The notes: generated from the letters alone by a model not told the origin. DNA of 64,000 nucleotides from Diphasiastrum complanatum (GCA_029204225.1 CM055098.1:49006088-49070087), one strand, 5' to 3'; counted from the stretch's first letter, positions 33,482 through 48,092 are shown. A program made the numbers and translations.

Positions 33482-34250
33482 ATCCAGATTCATTAGCCAA
33501 ACCCATTTTGGAGCATGTAGGCTCCCAAATGGCCCTATTCCACTTAAGACCAGAACTCAAACCTTGGTTTCCATTGCCACATGTAATACACTCTTTTCCA
33601 ACTTGATCTCAATGGGATACGAAGGCAACATTAATTTATAAAGCTAGCATCCATTCAAACAAGACTTAGGAACCAGGGTGGTTTTAGACTACATTGTCTG
33701 GCGATTCCCAAATTTAAATTAGAGTCCTCTCATTGGTCCAAATTTAAACTAGAGTCCTCCCGTTGGTCCTAATTGGAAAAATGAGTCTCTCCCCTTTCAA
33801 ACTTAGCTTGAGTGGCCGATGAGGTGGCATGCGAGCCATGCCATGTAGGGGCAACTCAAGCCCATTTCTAGGCCTGGGAACATTGCCCGACATGTTGAGT
33901 TGTTAGGGGCAACTTGACAAAAATGGACCAAGTAGATGGTCGGGAAGCAAACTAGCCAGTCACAAATTGTGGCCCGTCATTTGCCACTTGCCAACCAAGT
34001 TCGAAAGGGGATTGGTCCATTGCCCTTCAACTCACTTGCCAAAATTTGAAAATGGTCAGCAAGTCAAAGGGCTCGTCGCTAGTAAAACCACCCTCACATT
34101 GTACATCCACATTTATCCACCACGTCATTTTTGGAGTATGTGCTCCAAGCCCTGTTCCACTTACAGACTAGGATTCGTGCATGGGTCTCCATTGTCACTT
34201 GTAGCACACTCTTCTATGACTTGGGAATGAAGGCAACGTTTTCAAAAACC
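33482..34250. repeat. diverged direct repeat, about 150 bp, plus 30-bp tandem pair
   Basis: 33482-33635 and 34097-34240 share TTGTACATCCA, a TTTTGGAGCATGT/TTTTGGAGTATGT word, CCCTATTCCACTTA/CCCTGTTCCACTTA, GGTTTCCATTG/GGTCTCCATTG, CACACTCTT and GAAGGCAACGTT. Between them, 33709-33768 holds two tandem copies of a 30-bp unit ending GTCCTCTCATTGGTCC. Confidence 0.65.
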
Positions 34251-34444
34251 ATGTACTAGCCCCTTGCATGAGATGGTGTAGCCTGCTTCAAGTTGGCTTG
34301 GGCTTCCCCACCCAAGTTCAATTTCTATGCCTAGAGTATTTTTTTCGACCAATGCATGTTTTAAATCAGTTAACATTAATAAGTGCGCCTTCAAAAATGT
34401 AGGAGTATTTTGAGGGTGGAAGTTTCCAAAACAAGGCATTAACA

Positions 34445-34504
34445 TGTAAGCTATATATATATATATATATATATATTCTAGAGAGAGAGTGTGTGTGTGT
34501 GTGT
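34445..34504. repeat. (TA)n, (GA)n and (GT)n microsatellites
   Basis: A TA run of about 15 units near 34447-34474 is followed by a GA run and a GT run ending near 34504. Confidence 0.9.
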
Positions 34505-34656
34505 TTTGCTGTCGAAAATGTCACGTTGTGCCGCCGAAAGCTCTACCCGCAAAAAGCGTCATCCATTTTCAAAAAGAAGGGCTAAAAAAACATTTGAAAA
34601 AAAAAAATCATAAAAAAAATAAGACAAAGAAGCCATTTTTTTTTCTTTTTTTTGGG

Positions 34657-34684
34657 CACACACACACACACACACACACACACC
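34657..34684. repeat. (CA)n microsatellite
   Basis: An uninterrupted CA run of 14 units, preceded by T-rich sequence. Confidence 0.92.
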
Positions 34685-37600
34685 GTGAGGGAGGGATCGA
34701 GGACGGATCGAGAGGGAAAGGGGGTGCTACGCATGCAGAGCAAAGCGCCTCACTGCTTCAGATTGTGGGTCACATTGCAAATCTATGTGAAAGAATAGCG
34801 AGCTGAGATAGTGGGCAAAATAGGGACCTGTTGGTTTAGATCTCTGTGCAGAATTTAGATTTGTTGTGTAACTGCATGTCGACCACAACCGTAGTTGTTG
34901 CAGTATTCTGCGGAGTCTTGCGGTGGCTAGGCAGAGCTGTGCATGCACTTTGTTTGATCGGAATCGATTACGTAGACGAACACAAAGATCTATTTGCGTT
35001 TGCGGAAGCAAAAGAGCAGATAGTCAGACAGAGCAATTTAGAAAGTTAGATAGAAAACGGGATAGCAAAGCATACAACATTGACAAAATCTGAACACAAT
35101 AGCAAGACAGTTGATTCAGATTGATGTATATGAAAATACAAGTCAAATGGATGCTTGGAGCACAAGACAATTTATGGAATGATGGATTGTATGTACAATA
35201 GGGCTCTTCTCCTCTCAAGTTAGGTGAAAATCTAGCTTGTAATAAGGAAGATGATTGACTATTTTTTGCCCTAATTTGTCAATCTTACCTAACCCTAGAG
35301 TTTTGCCAAGTTGGTCATTAGGTAGATCAACCACCTCCATGATTCAAGGAATTTGACCCTATAATTAGAAATTATGACTAAACAAACCTAACTAATCCTA
35401 TGAATGATATCTAACCTATCTAGGGTAACCTACACACGTGGAAACATAGATTCACATGTGTGGGACCCACCTATGTACTAATTTACATGGTTTAATCATT
35501 GAGCTAGATTTGCCAATTTTTGACAATTTCTCACATCGAAGAACTTGAGTTTTGCGAGCAATTTTTGTGAATTTTCTTGTCATAGCTTTGATGCAATGTT
35601 TTGAAGTATAGTTTATGATGGCTATTACAATTGATTGAATGTACCTACATATTATTATGTGCTGCAAAAGTCTCGTCTTAATATGGATTCAATTTGACAA
35701 GTAGAATAAGCATTAAGTGACATCGTGCCTAGAAAGCTACAAATTGTCTAGTCATTGGAAATTTGAGTCCAACTTATTCTTGTGCAACCTCAACCACACA
35801 TATCTGAGTGCATTAAGCTATTTGAGATTTATAGTGATCAAATATTTTGGCTTTTTTAGATTGTTTGCATCTAAAGGATTCTAGCAAAATGTTGTCAAGA
35901 GTAAGCCATCACTTCATAAATTTATGGCAGTCAAGCTTTTCAAAACTCCCATAAATATATGGAATTTACTGACATTCACAAAAAAAAATACAGCACAACA
36001 ACAAGCTATTTTAAGCTTCTTCTCTTATATTGTAAGTTTTTTATATCTAAGTGAATGACATCCAATATACCTACAAGTGATCATGTTGGCATCCATTCAT
36101 TTATGCTTGATGGATATTTTTTTTTTTATATGAAAGAACTTGGAGAACAATGAGTAATAATGGAATGATCACAAGGATTTATATCTTGTAATTTTAGCTC
36201 ATAATGCATATAAGCATGATGAATCAACATATGTGAGATGGACTATCTTCTTGGAGACATCCCAAACTCAAGAATTCTAGCTTTTCAATAGGATTTGAAT
36301 GTTAAATGTACTTTTCTTTTTTTTCCTATTAAAACTTCCCTTTTGATGATGGATGCAACAACTCCCATGAGTATCTTCATGTATTTGTTGATTTCCATGT
36401 ACCAACTTCATCTTTCTCATTGTGAAGAATGATAGATTCAATTTTGGGTCTTGGTCTCCTTACTATTGTGATTGTTAGGCGTTAAGCACCAAAATCTCAT
36501 AGCTTCTATGGTGTTTAGTATCACAACATGAGTTCTGTTCCCTAATCACCCTCGACCGCATGAAATAATCACAATAAGAATAGATGGTTACTATGATAAC
36601 TATGATTCCATGTCTAAACCAATATAGTTATTGTTTTCCATGAGGCGGATTAGTATGTTCTAGGTAGAAAGAGCCATCCAGTGGTATGCTTCAATGGTAC
36701 CCTTGACAACAATCTCAAAATCTCTTATATTATATACTTATTTCTCAATTTTGGATGAGCTACACTACATAGATTTCAAATTTTGGCATTTTTATTGGAC
36801 GAAGTGATGGTTGAAGTCAAATAAAAAACAAAATTCTCACAAATGGTCGTTTTAGGATTTGGAACTCCTCTAAAGGTTAAGTTTAGCCCATGTAGGCTAG
36901 GATTTATCATCTATTGAGATCTTAGGCTCTTACGACTTAGTTTTATTTTGTCATTTTAATATGCAAGCGATTTTTGGAGGGAAACTATAACCACTTGAAA
37001 GGAGTTAAAAATGATGGCTAATAGTGAACCTTGAACCTCCCAACAGGGTGTCCAATTGCTAAGTGGGAGTTACAAAATGTGGGGCTATCTTCTTGTAATC
37101 ATCTTGGACCTTTAATCGAAAGATATAAGTTTCAAGTTGTGTTATGTCCTTGTCTTTCTTGTTGAACTATGTCTTTGAATTCACGATTAGCAATGGAATA
37201 GAGGCTTTTGCGTGTAGTAGTTGACAAGATAAACTCTTACGTAGATGATTGCGACAAGAGGTTGATAATTTTTGGATATATTAAATGCAACTTATGTTTG
37301 AATAAGGGTATTTTCATAGAATGAATGGTCAATGTGTGATGGTTGATGTTACTTGACATCTTAAGAAAGCTTAAGAGATTATGAAATGTACTATTTTTTC
37401 CTTATCAAAATTGAGCATAGATTAGTGATCTAGTGTAAAGGAAAACATTCCAAACTATAATGCCATAAAAGGAAAATGTTTAGCACCAATGTAAGGGAGT
37501 TCTCATGTGATTTGAGACTTGATCCTATCTTGGTGATCAAAACTCAATGGAAGTCTAGACCAAGAAAGGATATAAGAAGCATTTATTACACGTGTCGAAG

Positions 37601-38016
37601 TTAATAAAATGTTGGCCATAAAAACACATGGTTTGTTCTCTTTTGTCTAAAAAGTTGAAGTTGATAAAAAAAAACCTCTTATTCTCTTGACATAACCTCT
37701 TTGAAAAAGCTGCAAATTAGGGTCACAGGTTGAAATCATTCTCATAGTACTAGCTACGTTATTGATAAGCATTCTCATTGAGATTATAGTAGATAGTTTT
37801 AAATTTTCTTAGGCTAATTTTTAGGATTGGCTTGGATTATGACCTAAAATTGGTGGATCTACATAAACCTAATATCTTCTCTCTTTTTTCCCAAGTTAAT
37901 GTTTAAAATTGCCTGACATTTGGCTTTAGGTTGAAACTGTTTTTGCAAATTCCACAATATTCATGAATTCATCCCAATAACACAAGAAAATTTGGCAGGA
38001 CAATCACGTAGATCCC
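34685..38016. other. long stretch without recognisable gene
   Basis: About 3.3 kb. An open plus frame at 34846-35049 (67 codons) and its minus-strand counterpart overlap; neither resembles a known family. The rest is AT-rich with no LTR, RT, transposase or splice-supported exon that I can identify. It may hold old non-autonomous elements. Confidence 0.45.
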
Positions 38017-38099
38017 ATGTGTGTTTGTGTTTGTGTGTGTGTGTTTGTGTTTGTGTTTGTGTTTGCGTGTGCGTGTGCGTGTGCGTGTGCGCGCGCGCG

Positions 38100-38178
<79 letters not shown>
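38017..38178. repeat. compound microsatellite (GT/GTTT)n-(GC)n-(GA)n
   Basis: GTGTTTGT and GTGTGC units pass into a short GC run near 38090-38100 and then a GA run of about 80 bp to 38178. Protein-like open frames here are products of the simple repeat. Confidence 0.95.
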
Positions 38179-39317
38179 TTTTTTATTCATAAATTAGAGC
38201 AGCAATTTGCAATATTATCAATGCACCCAAATGTTAATTTGTTTTTCTGAATTGCCTATGCTCACATAAAGTTTCTAGATGACGGCAAAAATATATTGAT
38301 GAAAACTGAGTTTCACATAGAAATAAATGCCATAATCTCTTTGAAGATGAATGAAATTCATGAGGCCATACAAAACAAAACACTAGAACATGGATACTAC
38401 CACTTGGAAGTATTGAAATTGAAAAATACGGCAGCAAAATTGAAAAAAACATTCCTCTTTAAGGAGACATGCAAAAGACAAACGCACATGCTCTTGAACC
38501 TTGATTTGGCCACTTATGGCATTACTCAAATCAGCAGATAGTAAGGTTGAAGCAGGCCACTGAACGGAATACATGAATCACTTAACTTCAGGTAGTGCAT
38601 GATTCAAGTGCTAATCAGACCAATTATTCAGTATCAGACGAATCACACCAATAATTTCACTGATTTGATCATGATACGTAAGGTCCACATTAGGATTTCA
38701 GACCTTGAATCAAATCTAGAATCAGACTTGCCAATTTGAGCAGTATGGCAGGCTCTGAAAGCCCAAAAGAATTTTGCAAATCTTGTAGGGGAATTTTAGC
38801 AAGAAAACCCACAAGGGCAGGGCACTGATTATGTGACACCCAGACCTCATTTTGAGAAAAAATGTAAAAGAGAGGCACGTATATACCACACCATTTAGTC
38901 TCTGACCCAAAACTGGTAATAGATCAACTAGTCCCCAAACACCATGAAGACTCAAATGCTTCTATTACTAATAACTTGTGGCTTCCTCAAACGGGACACA
39001 TATATAATGAGATCCTTGCATAAAGAGGAAAACAATGACAAATTCTAAGCTGAAAGATTTAACACGCAAGAAGTAGCTTGACTTCATTTGTTGCTGAATC
39101 AGTGCTTTAGTTAAACTTCACCTGGGCTGGAACTTGTAAGTAAACAAGGAACAGCACCTCTGCCAGGATCTATGCAGCCAAAAACCGAATGCAAGATAGT
39201 GCTTCGTGTTCTTCCAGTTGATAGCAGATATTCAAAGAGTATCAGGAGACCTCCAATTCTTAGTCTTACTGACAGTTATACCAATCCACATATATCTCGT
39301 TTGTCCTCTCTAGTCAG
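38179..39317 (-). other. downstream (3' UTR or flank) of TFB1
   Basis: Lies 3' of the TFB1 stop codon on the minus strand. No conserved coding frame was recognised; part of it is presumably the 3' UTR, but no polyadenylation site could be fixed. Confidence 0.45.
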
Positions 39318-39455
39318 TTATGACATCTTGTTGCCAGTAAAAAACTGTCCATTTGAAGAATCAAATGAACCACTTGTAATACTTGTCCCTTGGGGATTCC
39401 TAGCTGCTCTTTTCTGTAATTCTGTGTCATAATGTATGAATGCTGCATCAAGTGC
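39318..39455 (-). CDS. TFB1: TFB1 last exon
   Basis: 46 codons including TAA. Starts ALDAAFIHYDTELQKRAA after a CTACAG acceptor; ends with a Ser/Gly-rich tail. Phase 0. Confidence 0.85.
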   Translation of the reverse strand, partial: ALDAAFIHYDTELQKRAARNPQGTSITSGSFDSSNGQFFTGNKMS

Positions 39456-40498
39456 CTGTAGGAATAATAATTACTTTTCAGAGACTTAAATTTACTTTGA
39501 CCTTGCGAAATCAACATCAAAAAAGTTTTTTAAATGAAAAGCAAATTGTATTTGAGATACCTTTTACAAAAACAATATTAGAAGGTACCAATTTCCAGTG
39601 GTACTAGTATGTTATGAAGCTCTATGTGCATGTGCACTTCTGATAAGTACACTAGAGGTTGAATCCTTGAAAAGAGAAAGGACAATGGCCATCACAAGTA
39701 ACCTTCTAGAAAGCAATACTCAATGAATGAAGCTGGCCCAATAATGTAGATGTGTCCTTAACTGGCAATAGTTAGATAAGCATTGTTGGTCTGTGTGTGT
39801 AGCTTGTTTGATTCTATGTATCACTCTTCACCAGCTTCTTGTCCAGCATAGATATTTATTGATGTGAACTTTTCATATGAAACTATTGACAAGGATTTCT
39901 GATCGTTGTCACCTTTATCCAAATTACTATGTAAGTTGACTGTTGAGAGACTTAGGCTTTTTAGCATATATCCAGATCTTACCTGGAATACATCAGGTTT
40001 TAGCAAGTACTGGCATGATTTTATGAGTGTTCTTCATCAACTATAAACTGCTTTTCTACATAAGCTTTGAAAGTAAGGAAAACATCATAAACCATGGCTT
40101 TAGAAGACAGCAAATAGATCCAAGAATATCTCGTATAATCATCTACAAAGGAAACAAAGCAATTTGCTCCTCCTTTGCTTTTGGTTGAAGAGAAATGAAC
40201 TTCAGAGTGCACGAGTTCAAATGGATGCTTTGTTTATTAATGACTATGTGTCTATTAGTGTCTTTGAACTAGATAATTAGAAACTTTTCTACCTAGGAAG
40301 AGCTACACACCAATGTCTTGATGTCTGTGCGGTATTCCTTGTCAAGGGAATTCTATTTGATTGGCAATAGCACTGTGTTGTTCACATGTGATGCCATATC
40401 TGTGATAAGTGTTCATAATTTGAATCAGAGCACTTATGCAGGCTACCATAGCACATGGCCTTCCTCCACTCCATTTTAATTTTAGGTTGTTTAGTTTA

Positions 40499-40559
<61 letters not shown>

Positions 40560-43500
40560 GCAGTACCTCCAACCGCACCATCTTCTTCAGATTCCATCAC
40601 TCCAGCCTTAACGCCTTCTACACCTCCAGCTATGCCTGCTCCAGTGTCTCAATCGAATCTGCCTCATGCCATCCCTATATCTCCTTCTATGTCTACATAA
40701 GGAGCCTAATATTGCTCTTCCCTTAACCCCTTATCCGGAATCGATGTTTCTGTCTACTCCAAAAGATTTGACTCATCTGAACCCTTTATTGTGTGAAGAC
40801 ACAAATAAGATATACATGATAGTGCAATATCATAAGATGGTGATCGATGCTCAGCAAGGCTGCAAGCACCTATCCAGGAGTGGCTTTCACGTATTCAACA
40901 ACTTGAATCCTCCGTAGTAGATGTTAAGAAAGAGGTTGTCGAGGCTAAAGACAGGATACCAACACAAACAGTCCAGGAAAACGAAGAGCCAGAACATAAG
41001 GACGTTTCATGGGCAGATCCCCTTCCGGTATATCCAAGCCTAATGAATCAGCCTGCAAATCATCATCACTAGAATGTCCTTCCCAATGAACCAAAAACGG
41101 CAGTTACTAAGCGATATCACAATTGCTTTTGATAGTTAACTAAAATCCTTCCAAGTTCTATAGGAGTTCTTTGAGAAATATCTTCAAGGCAATTATCTTT
41201 CAATGCTAACGTGTCTCCTGTAAACTAAGTTTCAACCGACTGACATGCAGTACTGGATGTACTCTAACACCCTCAGCAACAAAGGTACGAATGTAAGGAA
41301 GAGATTAAGGAGATAAATAAAGAAAGCCAGGAGGAGATAGAAATCTGTGGAATAAAGGGGTCGTGGGGAGTAGAATTCGCTGAAAATTCACCTATGAAGA
41401 GCTCTCCAGAATTAAAAACTGGTCAAGAAAATGCGGAACAAACATTATAGGAATGAGTTATTTCTTCATATATCTCCAGGTCCCAGGGGAAATTCAAGAG
41501 GTACTAAAAATAGAGTGGTCAGGAGTGCCTGAAATACTCGAGGGTTTGAAGAGAACTGGTTTTTGTTGTACTTCACCAAGAAAACACAAAAGAGGTGACT
41601 GAAATGAAATAAGTTAGTACATCTACAAAGAGATGTATAAAGAGCACAAGTACCTACTTGGAATATAGGCTGCAGCAGCTGTGATACTTGGTGGCGGTGT
41701 TCAGTTTGTACTGCCTCCTTTGTAGCCTGTACCAGTTGTAGATACTATTTTCAACAAATCTCCTGTGTCTTACCTGTTATGTGTCTTTCAACTTTCTGTT
41801 TTGGACTTCATTGCCTTTTAAGAATACACCCTAACTCTGGTAGAATTTGTCAAAACTAGAATTTGCACAATCGATTTTCGGATCAACCTTTCTAACCAGA
41901 TTCATCTAAATTAAACTGTTCATACTAAGCTTATCTATAGCAAAATCTACAATGTGTTCCAAAGCTGTGTCCTATTAGATGCAGAAACAGCTTGCCATGA
42001 ACATAACGAAGACATGAAAACAAGAAAGCAATGCCTGTCATTTATTACCTGAAGTTGACTATAAAGCTCTGTCATTGCAGTCTTTAAACGATTCACCTGC
42101 AGATGTATTTGAAATATCAAAGTTCTCGCCCATGTACCATGAGAGTCATAAGTTTTCAAAGTTCACAGACTGCCAAACATAAGCAGTAACTGAAGCAAGA
42201 TCAATTTATAACCAGAAAGTCATAGAAAGATAAGATAACATTACAAGAAAAGTTTGAAATGCAAGGCACAATGTTTTCCCTTGAAAGCTTACCAGGACTC
42301 CATTGACTAATTTTTTACTCTCTCTCCTTCTATAGTTAGATGAACTTTTAAAGTTCAGAATTGTGAACAACTCAAAAAAAAAAAAAAAAAGTCAGAGATA
42401 GGAATGCCTTACAAGTTACTTGATAATATTTAACAAGTTCATCTGAGAGTTATGATCACTTTTAGCCAAAGTTGAACCCACCCCCAAAGTTCTTTTTCTC
42501 TCCTCCTTCACCTTCCTTTATCTTAGCCAAGTTCATCGAGAGCCATCTGTGAAGGTCCTCAATGTTTGCATCATAGGTAGTCTAAACTCCCAAAATTTGT
42601 TGAAGACGGTAAGTCTTTGGCTGAGGATCTTCAACACCATAATACAGGTACGGAAACAGCGTGGCGGCCTAAGAAGGACCCAAATACTCTTGTTTTCCGC
42701 TTCACATCAGTATCTCACTGGCGTGAAGTTCTGGGAAAAACATCTAAATTGCAGAATGCCAAAATCTTTTTGAACAAAGATTCAAACAAGCAACCCACTA
42801 AAGCTTGATCTTCTACAAAAGAACAGTATCGAGTGACAATAAGTGCAACATGTGAGGCAATTTGGTTAAGGAAAATTTTATATGATCTTCCTATTGTTCA
42901 AGAAGAGCCTACAATACTTCAATGTGACAATCAAAGTTGTATCAAATTGGTAAAGAACCCGGTTTCTCACAACAGAAGTACAACAACATTTCATAAGGAG
43001 AAATTTCACAGTAAGGAAGTTGAGCTTATGTACTGTAGAACAGATGATCAAGTGGCAGATACATTTACTAAGGGGCTTAGTGAAGATCAATTTGAGAAGT
43101 TTAGAGAACAACTAGGAGTAGACTGTAGTAATAACCATATAAACATTAAGGGGGAGTGCTAAAAAACTTAAGATTTATTGTTACCCTATAATGTTATTAG
43201 GTAAATCTAGGCCAAGCCTGCATGCTATAACTAGGGGGCTATTTTTGGTAATGGTAATCATACTTAGTATTTGACTTTAGTTTTTAAGTTATGTGCATCC
43301 CTATATGCACCTTTTTAGTAGTGAAAACCATTTAGGAGGATCACCTAGTATAGAGAATTATTTTAAAGCAATCGCTTTTAGGCATCTTAAGAGAGTTTGT
43401 ATAATGTCTTCATACGCTCATCTTATGTAATGGTTGATATCAAGTGATTTCCTACTATTGAGAATTTATCAAGAGATCCATACAATTGTCTTTCTCTTGC

Positions 43501-46500
43501 TTTTTTAGTTATGTGTGAGTGCTAGTAAGACTAGTTAGGTCTTGCATCGGAGGTTAGGAAAACTCCAACATAGGGACCTTCACAGAGCAGCTTGATACTT
43601 TCCCTCAGAGACCTCTTTTGTGGATAGCACAAGTTCCCCATATGTTGACCTATTATCTGACATCATTCACTATGCAGAGAGGCTATGTTCTCCTTATAGG
43701 AGACATTAATGCTAGGACAGATTTCAGACATATTGAGTTTCATATAGCAGATTCAGACCCTTGCGGGTACATGCACTTGACAATGAAGATGTGGGTATAA
43801 ACAGGATATCTGCAAATGAGCATGGATCGGCTACCTCATATTGCAAGTATTCTCTTCAAAAAGGCAAAGCTCATAAGATGGCAATCTTCAGTGGTTTGGC
43901 TCATTGGCCACTTTCAGGTGATTATACATGTCATCCACACGCTGGCGGCCATAGCGTTGTGGATTACCTCATGGCTAACGTTAGCCTCTCATCCCACTCA
44001 TCTCAAACGTCACTACTTCCCCCACCACCTTATCTAACAACTCCTTCCTCTCTTTTTGCCTGGGCATTGTTTCACATGGAATTTCACCCACCCTCCCACG
44101 CTACTCTCACCAAAGGACGCACATATACCTTACATTTGGAATATACACACCTTTACCAAGACTTGCTTTTGGCCTTACTACTCCATTTTCCATACGATAC
44201 TTCACTCACAACAACACAAGCTTCCTCTCTCACCACTGCCCTTCATACGACCACTTCACTTGCCTTCATCAAGACATCTACATGCAACTACTTTTTACAT
44301 ACAGGAAGCAGGCTCCGAGAAACATCTATAACTTGAATTTTGGCACATTGATTAGCTAAATGATTTGCATGCAACATGATACCGAAAAGCTCAAGTTCCA
44401 ATAGCTGATGATGTGATCACAAAATTAGATAGCTCAATATGTTAATTACTGCTAACCTTTGTAGGTCAAAACTTTTCCTAGTAGCACCTGTAGAGCATGG
44501 TAATTTTTCCAGTTGTTGATATAATATGAAAACTGCACTGAAGGCTGATGGAGAATCCAGTTTACTGATAGCTCAAATGATAATTGCCAATTTGCAGCTC
44601 ACTCACATGCTAAACTAGGCCATTACGACTGCCAATACAGGATTGCAAGTCCAGAGAAGAACCAGAGCAGCTACTTGCTGCGTCAAGTTAAGTTGCAAAG
44701 GATTGCAAGTTCAGAGAAGAACCAGAGCTTAAAATCATAAAAGTACTTTGTGTACAAAGAACTAGGGTCGAGATGGGATCACTTGCTACATACCTCTTGG
44801 AATCTAGTGAGACTGAATTCTACAAATTATTCTATTTGGAAAGTCCGGATGGAGTCTTTACTGATACTCCAAGACCTATTTGATCTTGTCCTTGGTGAGG
44901 AGGAGCCTCAAGGTGGACAAGAATTACAAAGATACAAGAAAAAGTCAAGACTTGCTCTACATTGCATCAAAATGAATGTGAGCAATGAGCTATGGCATAA
45001 GAGGTTAGGCCATCCTAACTTCAAATCCATGGAGATAACATGCAACATAGAAGTTGCCCTACCAAAGCCCTTTCCCAAGAGTGGTAAGATGTGTTTTGGG
45101 CTGAGTTTAATTAAATTCTGGCCCTCAAACAAAGCTATATCAGGATCTTTGATAATCCGAAAAAATAAAAAATTTCAAGAATAATTTTGAAAAACCGACA
45201 TGCAACAAACAAGGTTGCATTTCTGATGTCTTGACAATCTGTTTCATTGTTTTCAACCCAAAAGGCAGAAGGCCAACATAGCACTTGAATAAAAAAAAGG
45301 AGGAGAAAATAGCTTTGAAAAAGCTTTTACAAATGCTGCTGCAGCTGCCACCGCCAAAAACAAGGCTCTTCATCTCGCCTTTAAGCACTAGTCTAATGAT
45401 TGCACAAAGTCTGCTTTACAAGCCATTTTGCTGAACACTACTGCACTTCAATAATCACTACTAGGCACTATCATTTGGGTGCACCTGTTGTAAACATAGT
45501 CAACATTTGTCCAGCAGGAAAGAGAAGCTATAACACTAACAGAAGCCACCAGATGACCTTTATGTTCCTCTATGTGAGGTAGGGGGTTTAACTGCAATCT
45601 GCTGTAGAAACACGATGTACAAGAGAAGAATATGACAATAAAATGCCTTGTGAATTTTTACATTCATATTTAATATGGATTTAGACCACCATTGATGGAT
45701 GGACAGAAGGGGCTTGATTCTTCACGACTAGCCAATAAGTGGTAAGACTCCCAGATTAGACAGAGTGAAAAGAATACTATATGGATATTCTCCAAGCTCT
45801 CTAAGCATTGAAAAGAATCCAACAATGGTAAAATTATGCATTTGCAGTGTACACTTAACAAGAAGTATTAGCTATCAGACTTTACAGCTTAACCTTGAGC
45901 CTCATTGTCCAAAGTTCTCTGTAAGGTCTCTGATGGACCATTGTATACCCCCATGACTATTAGTACTTAATGTAATGTACATTGTACTTGTGTCATCTTT
46001 GTTACATTATGGTCGAATTCATCAAAATAAACATGATTGTACCTTCATAAGCTACAGAGAGAAGCTTGTAATAGTGGCTGTATAAACTATAAACAAGGTA
46101 TTGTACCTTTATAATTATAGTATTCATTCAATAACAAAAATTCTTAATTGTGTTATCGATCCCAATTCCAGTGTGACCAAGTTGTTGTGTGATCTGAATG
46201 CTGAGTAGCATCTCCATTACCAAACTCATGACCCATAAAGGACACTGAAAAATATCACCCAATCAGGTTCATGTTGCTAAAGTTTGATGTAACATCCATC
46301 ACAAACAAATTAAGCTGCAAAATATCACCACCTACTGATATGCCTTTCGAGTTTGAAGTGGCTAAGTACTTACGAAAGGCCTTCCTATGATTAATCTGCA
46401 TGTATAGAAGCTGCTACTGACTAAATCCACAAGAAAAAATCCACAGAAAGTGATAGGAAGTCGCTTACTTCTTCTTAGGAAATGTTAAAGCTCAAAGTAT

Positions 46501-48092
46501 ATCAACTTATAAAGTGACAATTTTTTTTCAAGATTTTCATACCTTCTCAACAAGAAATGTTGAAGTGAGAGGATATGCTGCCCAGAAATGCCTAAGGAGC
46601 TCGTTACTTGTAGCCGAATGCTGTCAAGAGTAACAGATACGATTCATATCTAAGAAAGCATGAAAATAAAAGTTTCAAACCAAGAATGCCAAATCATTAG
46701 ATAACCAGATCCCCCAAAAGCAGCAGTGTTCAGAATCAGACTATTATATGTACAATCAGAAACAACATTAACTTTGAAATTTCTTTTCTTGGTAATCTTA
46801 TCCACTCCCAACATCCGTCTGGTTGGGAGAGAATGAGAGCATCACACTAAAAACAAGCTTTATGTTCATAAAACAACCTGCAATATCTCATCTTTAGTTG
46901 AGCGAGGAAGATTGTCGAGGACATTCTTTTCAGCAGTTTTGCCTAAATGAAATTTGGTGGTAGAAATGTACTTCGTAAGATCATTCAAAACCTGCAAAGC
47001 ATATTGATGAGCCAAAAACCATCCATTTGGTAGCATTAAGAAGGGTTGCTGTCCAAATATTCCTACTTTGGTTCTTACAATATGTTCAACTTGAGCAAAT
47101 GAATGTTTGGGCTGCTGCCAATCATAGACAGGGCAGAACCCTGGCAGCCAAGTTGACTTGCATAAGTTTTTCCTCCAAACATAATGGGCATGATTCAAAA
47201 TAGACACAAGTGTGCAAACATGTCAATGAAAAAAAACACCTTAAATGCTAGATCTGGTGCAATTATAGGGCTTGTCAAATTAGGCTTTTTAAGCTGATTA
47301 AGCTGCTGATGGAAAGTCTTCAGTGCTTCAGCTGGATCTACTTTGGATGGATTTGTTGCTGGCCCACCTCCAGTGCCATTAACTTGCTGTGCCTCAAAAT
47401 ACTTCCGAGGGTCCTGCCAACATGCATGACATTGTTGAGCAGATAACCTAAACTGAGTAGAAAAGACATTTAAATTTTCCACAACTACCCCAACAAAGCT
47501 GACAAGTGCATGTACCTGAATGTAAAGCACAGAATGTGGTGGAGCTTGAGGACCTTGTAGGTCATCTATTTCAGTCATTTGACGAACCCTTTCCATTCTC
47601 CTCTTCTCCACCTCCACACCCTCAGTGTCTCCCAAAGGCTCAGCTGATACAGAAAATAAACTCTTATATATGTTATAAAAGAAGAAAAGTAGTTCGCAGA
47701 CATAGACTGACATACAATCAAGTCCACATCAAAATCGGTTCACTGTTATATAAATTGTCTTCTCTGGTAAAAAGGGCATTGAGTCATGACTAATTCCAGT
47801 TCAAAAGAAACAAACTATCGCATCTATTTATCTTGTGAAATGGAAGTCAAATCTTTCAGAACATTCAGAACATAGAGAATATACAATCAAGTCCTACTAG
47901 TTTAAATCATTCTTATTTCAATTTTGCTGTAAAAAGGAGCCACTATATTTCTGAATCGGTAGTCCACAAAATAAATCATAATTGAGAACTTACTTGACAC
48001 AACCACGAGTACCTTGAAGGGTCTTGGCCAGTGCATGTGCAACAGTAGCCGTATCCCTCAGCTCAGCATCTGCACACAGTATACAACATGGA

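Larger units (their letters stand above)
44337..46542. other. TFB1 intron remainder
   Basis: Apart from the direct repeat and Copia gag piece listed separately, no feature is supported. AT-rich with several short polyA runs. Confidence 0.45.

Noticed and set aside
34846-35049. Small secreted or membrane protein gene
   Set aside because: Only 67 codons, overlapped by an equally long frame on the other strand, with no start context, homologue or splice support.
37969-38250. Arg/Glu-, Cys/Val- and Ser/Leu-repeat proteins
   Set aside because: They are translations of the GT and GA microsatellites in different frames. The same holds for frames over the TC tracts at 40502, 48095, 52516 and 52749.
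41774-41814. Candidate for the missing TFB1 exon (AMKS... before a GTAAGA donor)
   Set aside because: It has an in-frame TGA and a length not divisible by three, which would break the phase 0 junctions on both sides.
43957-44331. Pro/His/Thr/Ser-rich open frames in the LINE endonuclease region as new genes
   Set aside because: They overlap the recognised endonuclease fragment, and the Pro/Thr-rich composition comes from decayed LINE sequence.
47994-48012. GTAAGT donor at the end of the TFB1 exon 48013-48069
   Set aside because: Using it would shift the frame into a stop with the next exon; the GTACTC donor 19 nt earlier keeps phase and the conserved protein sequence.
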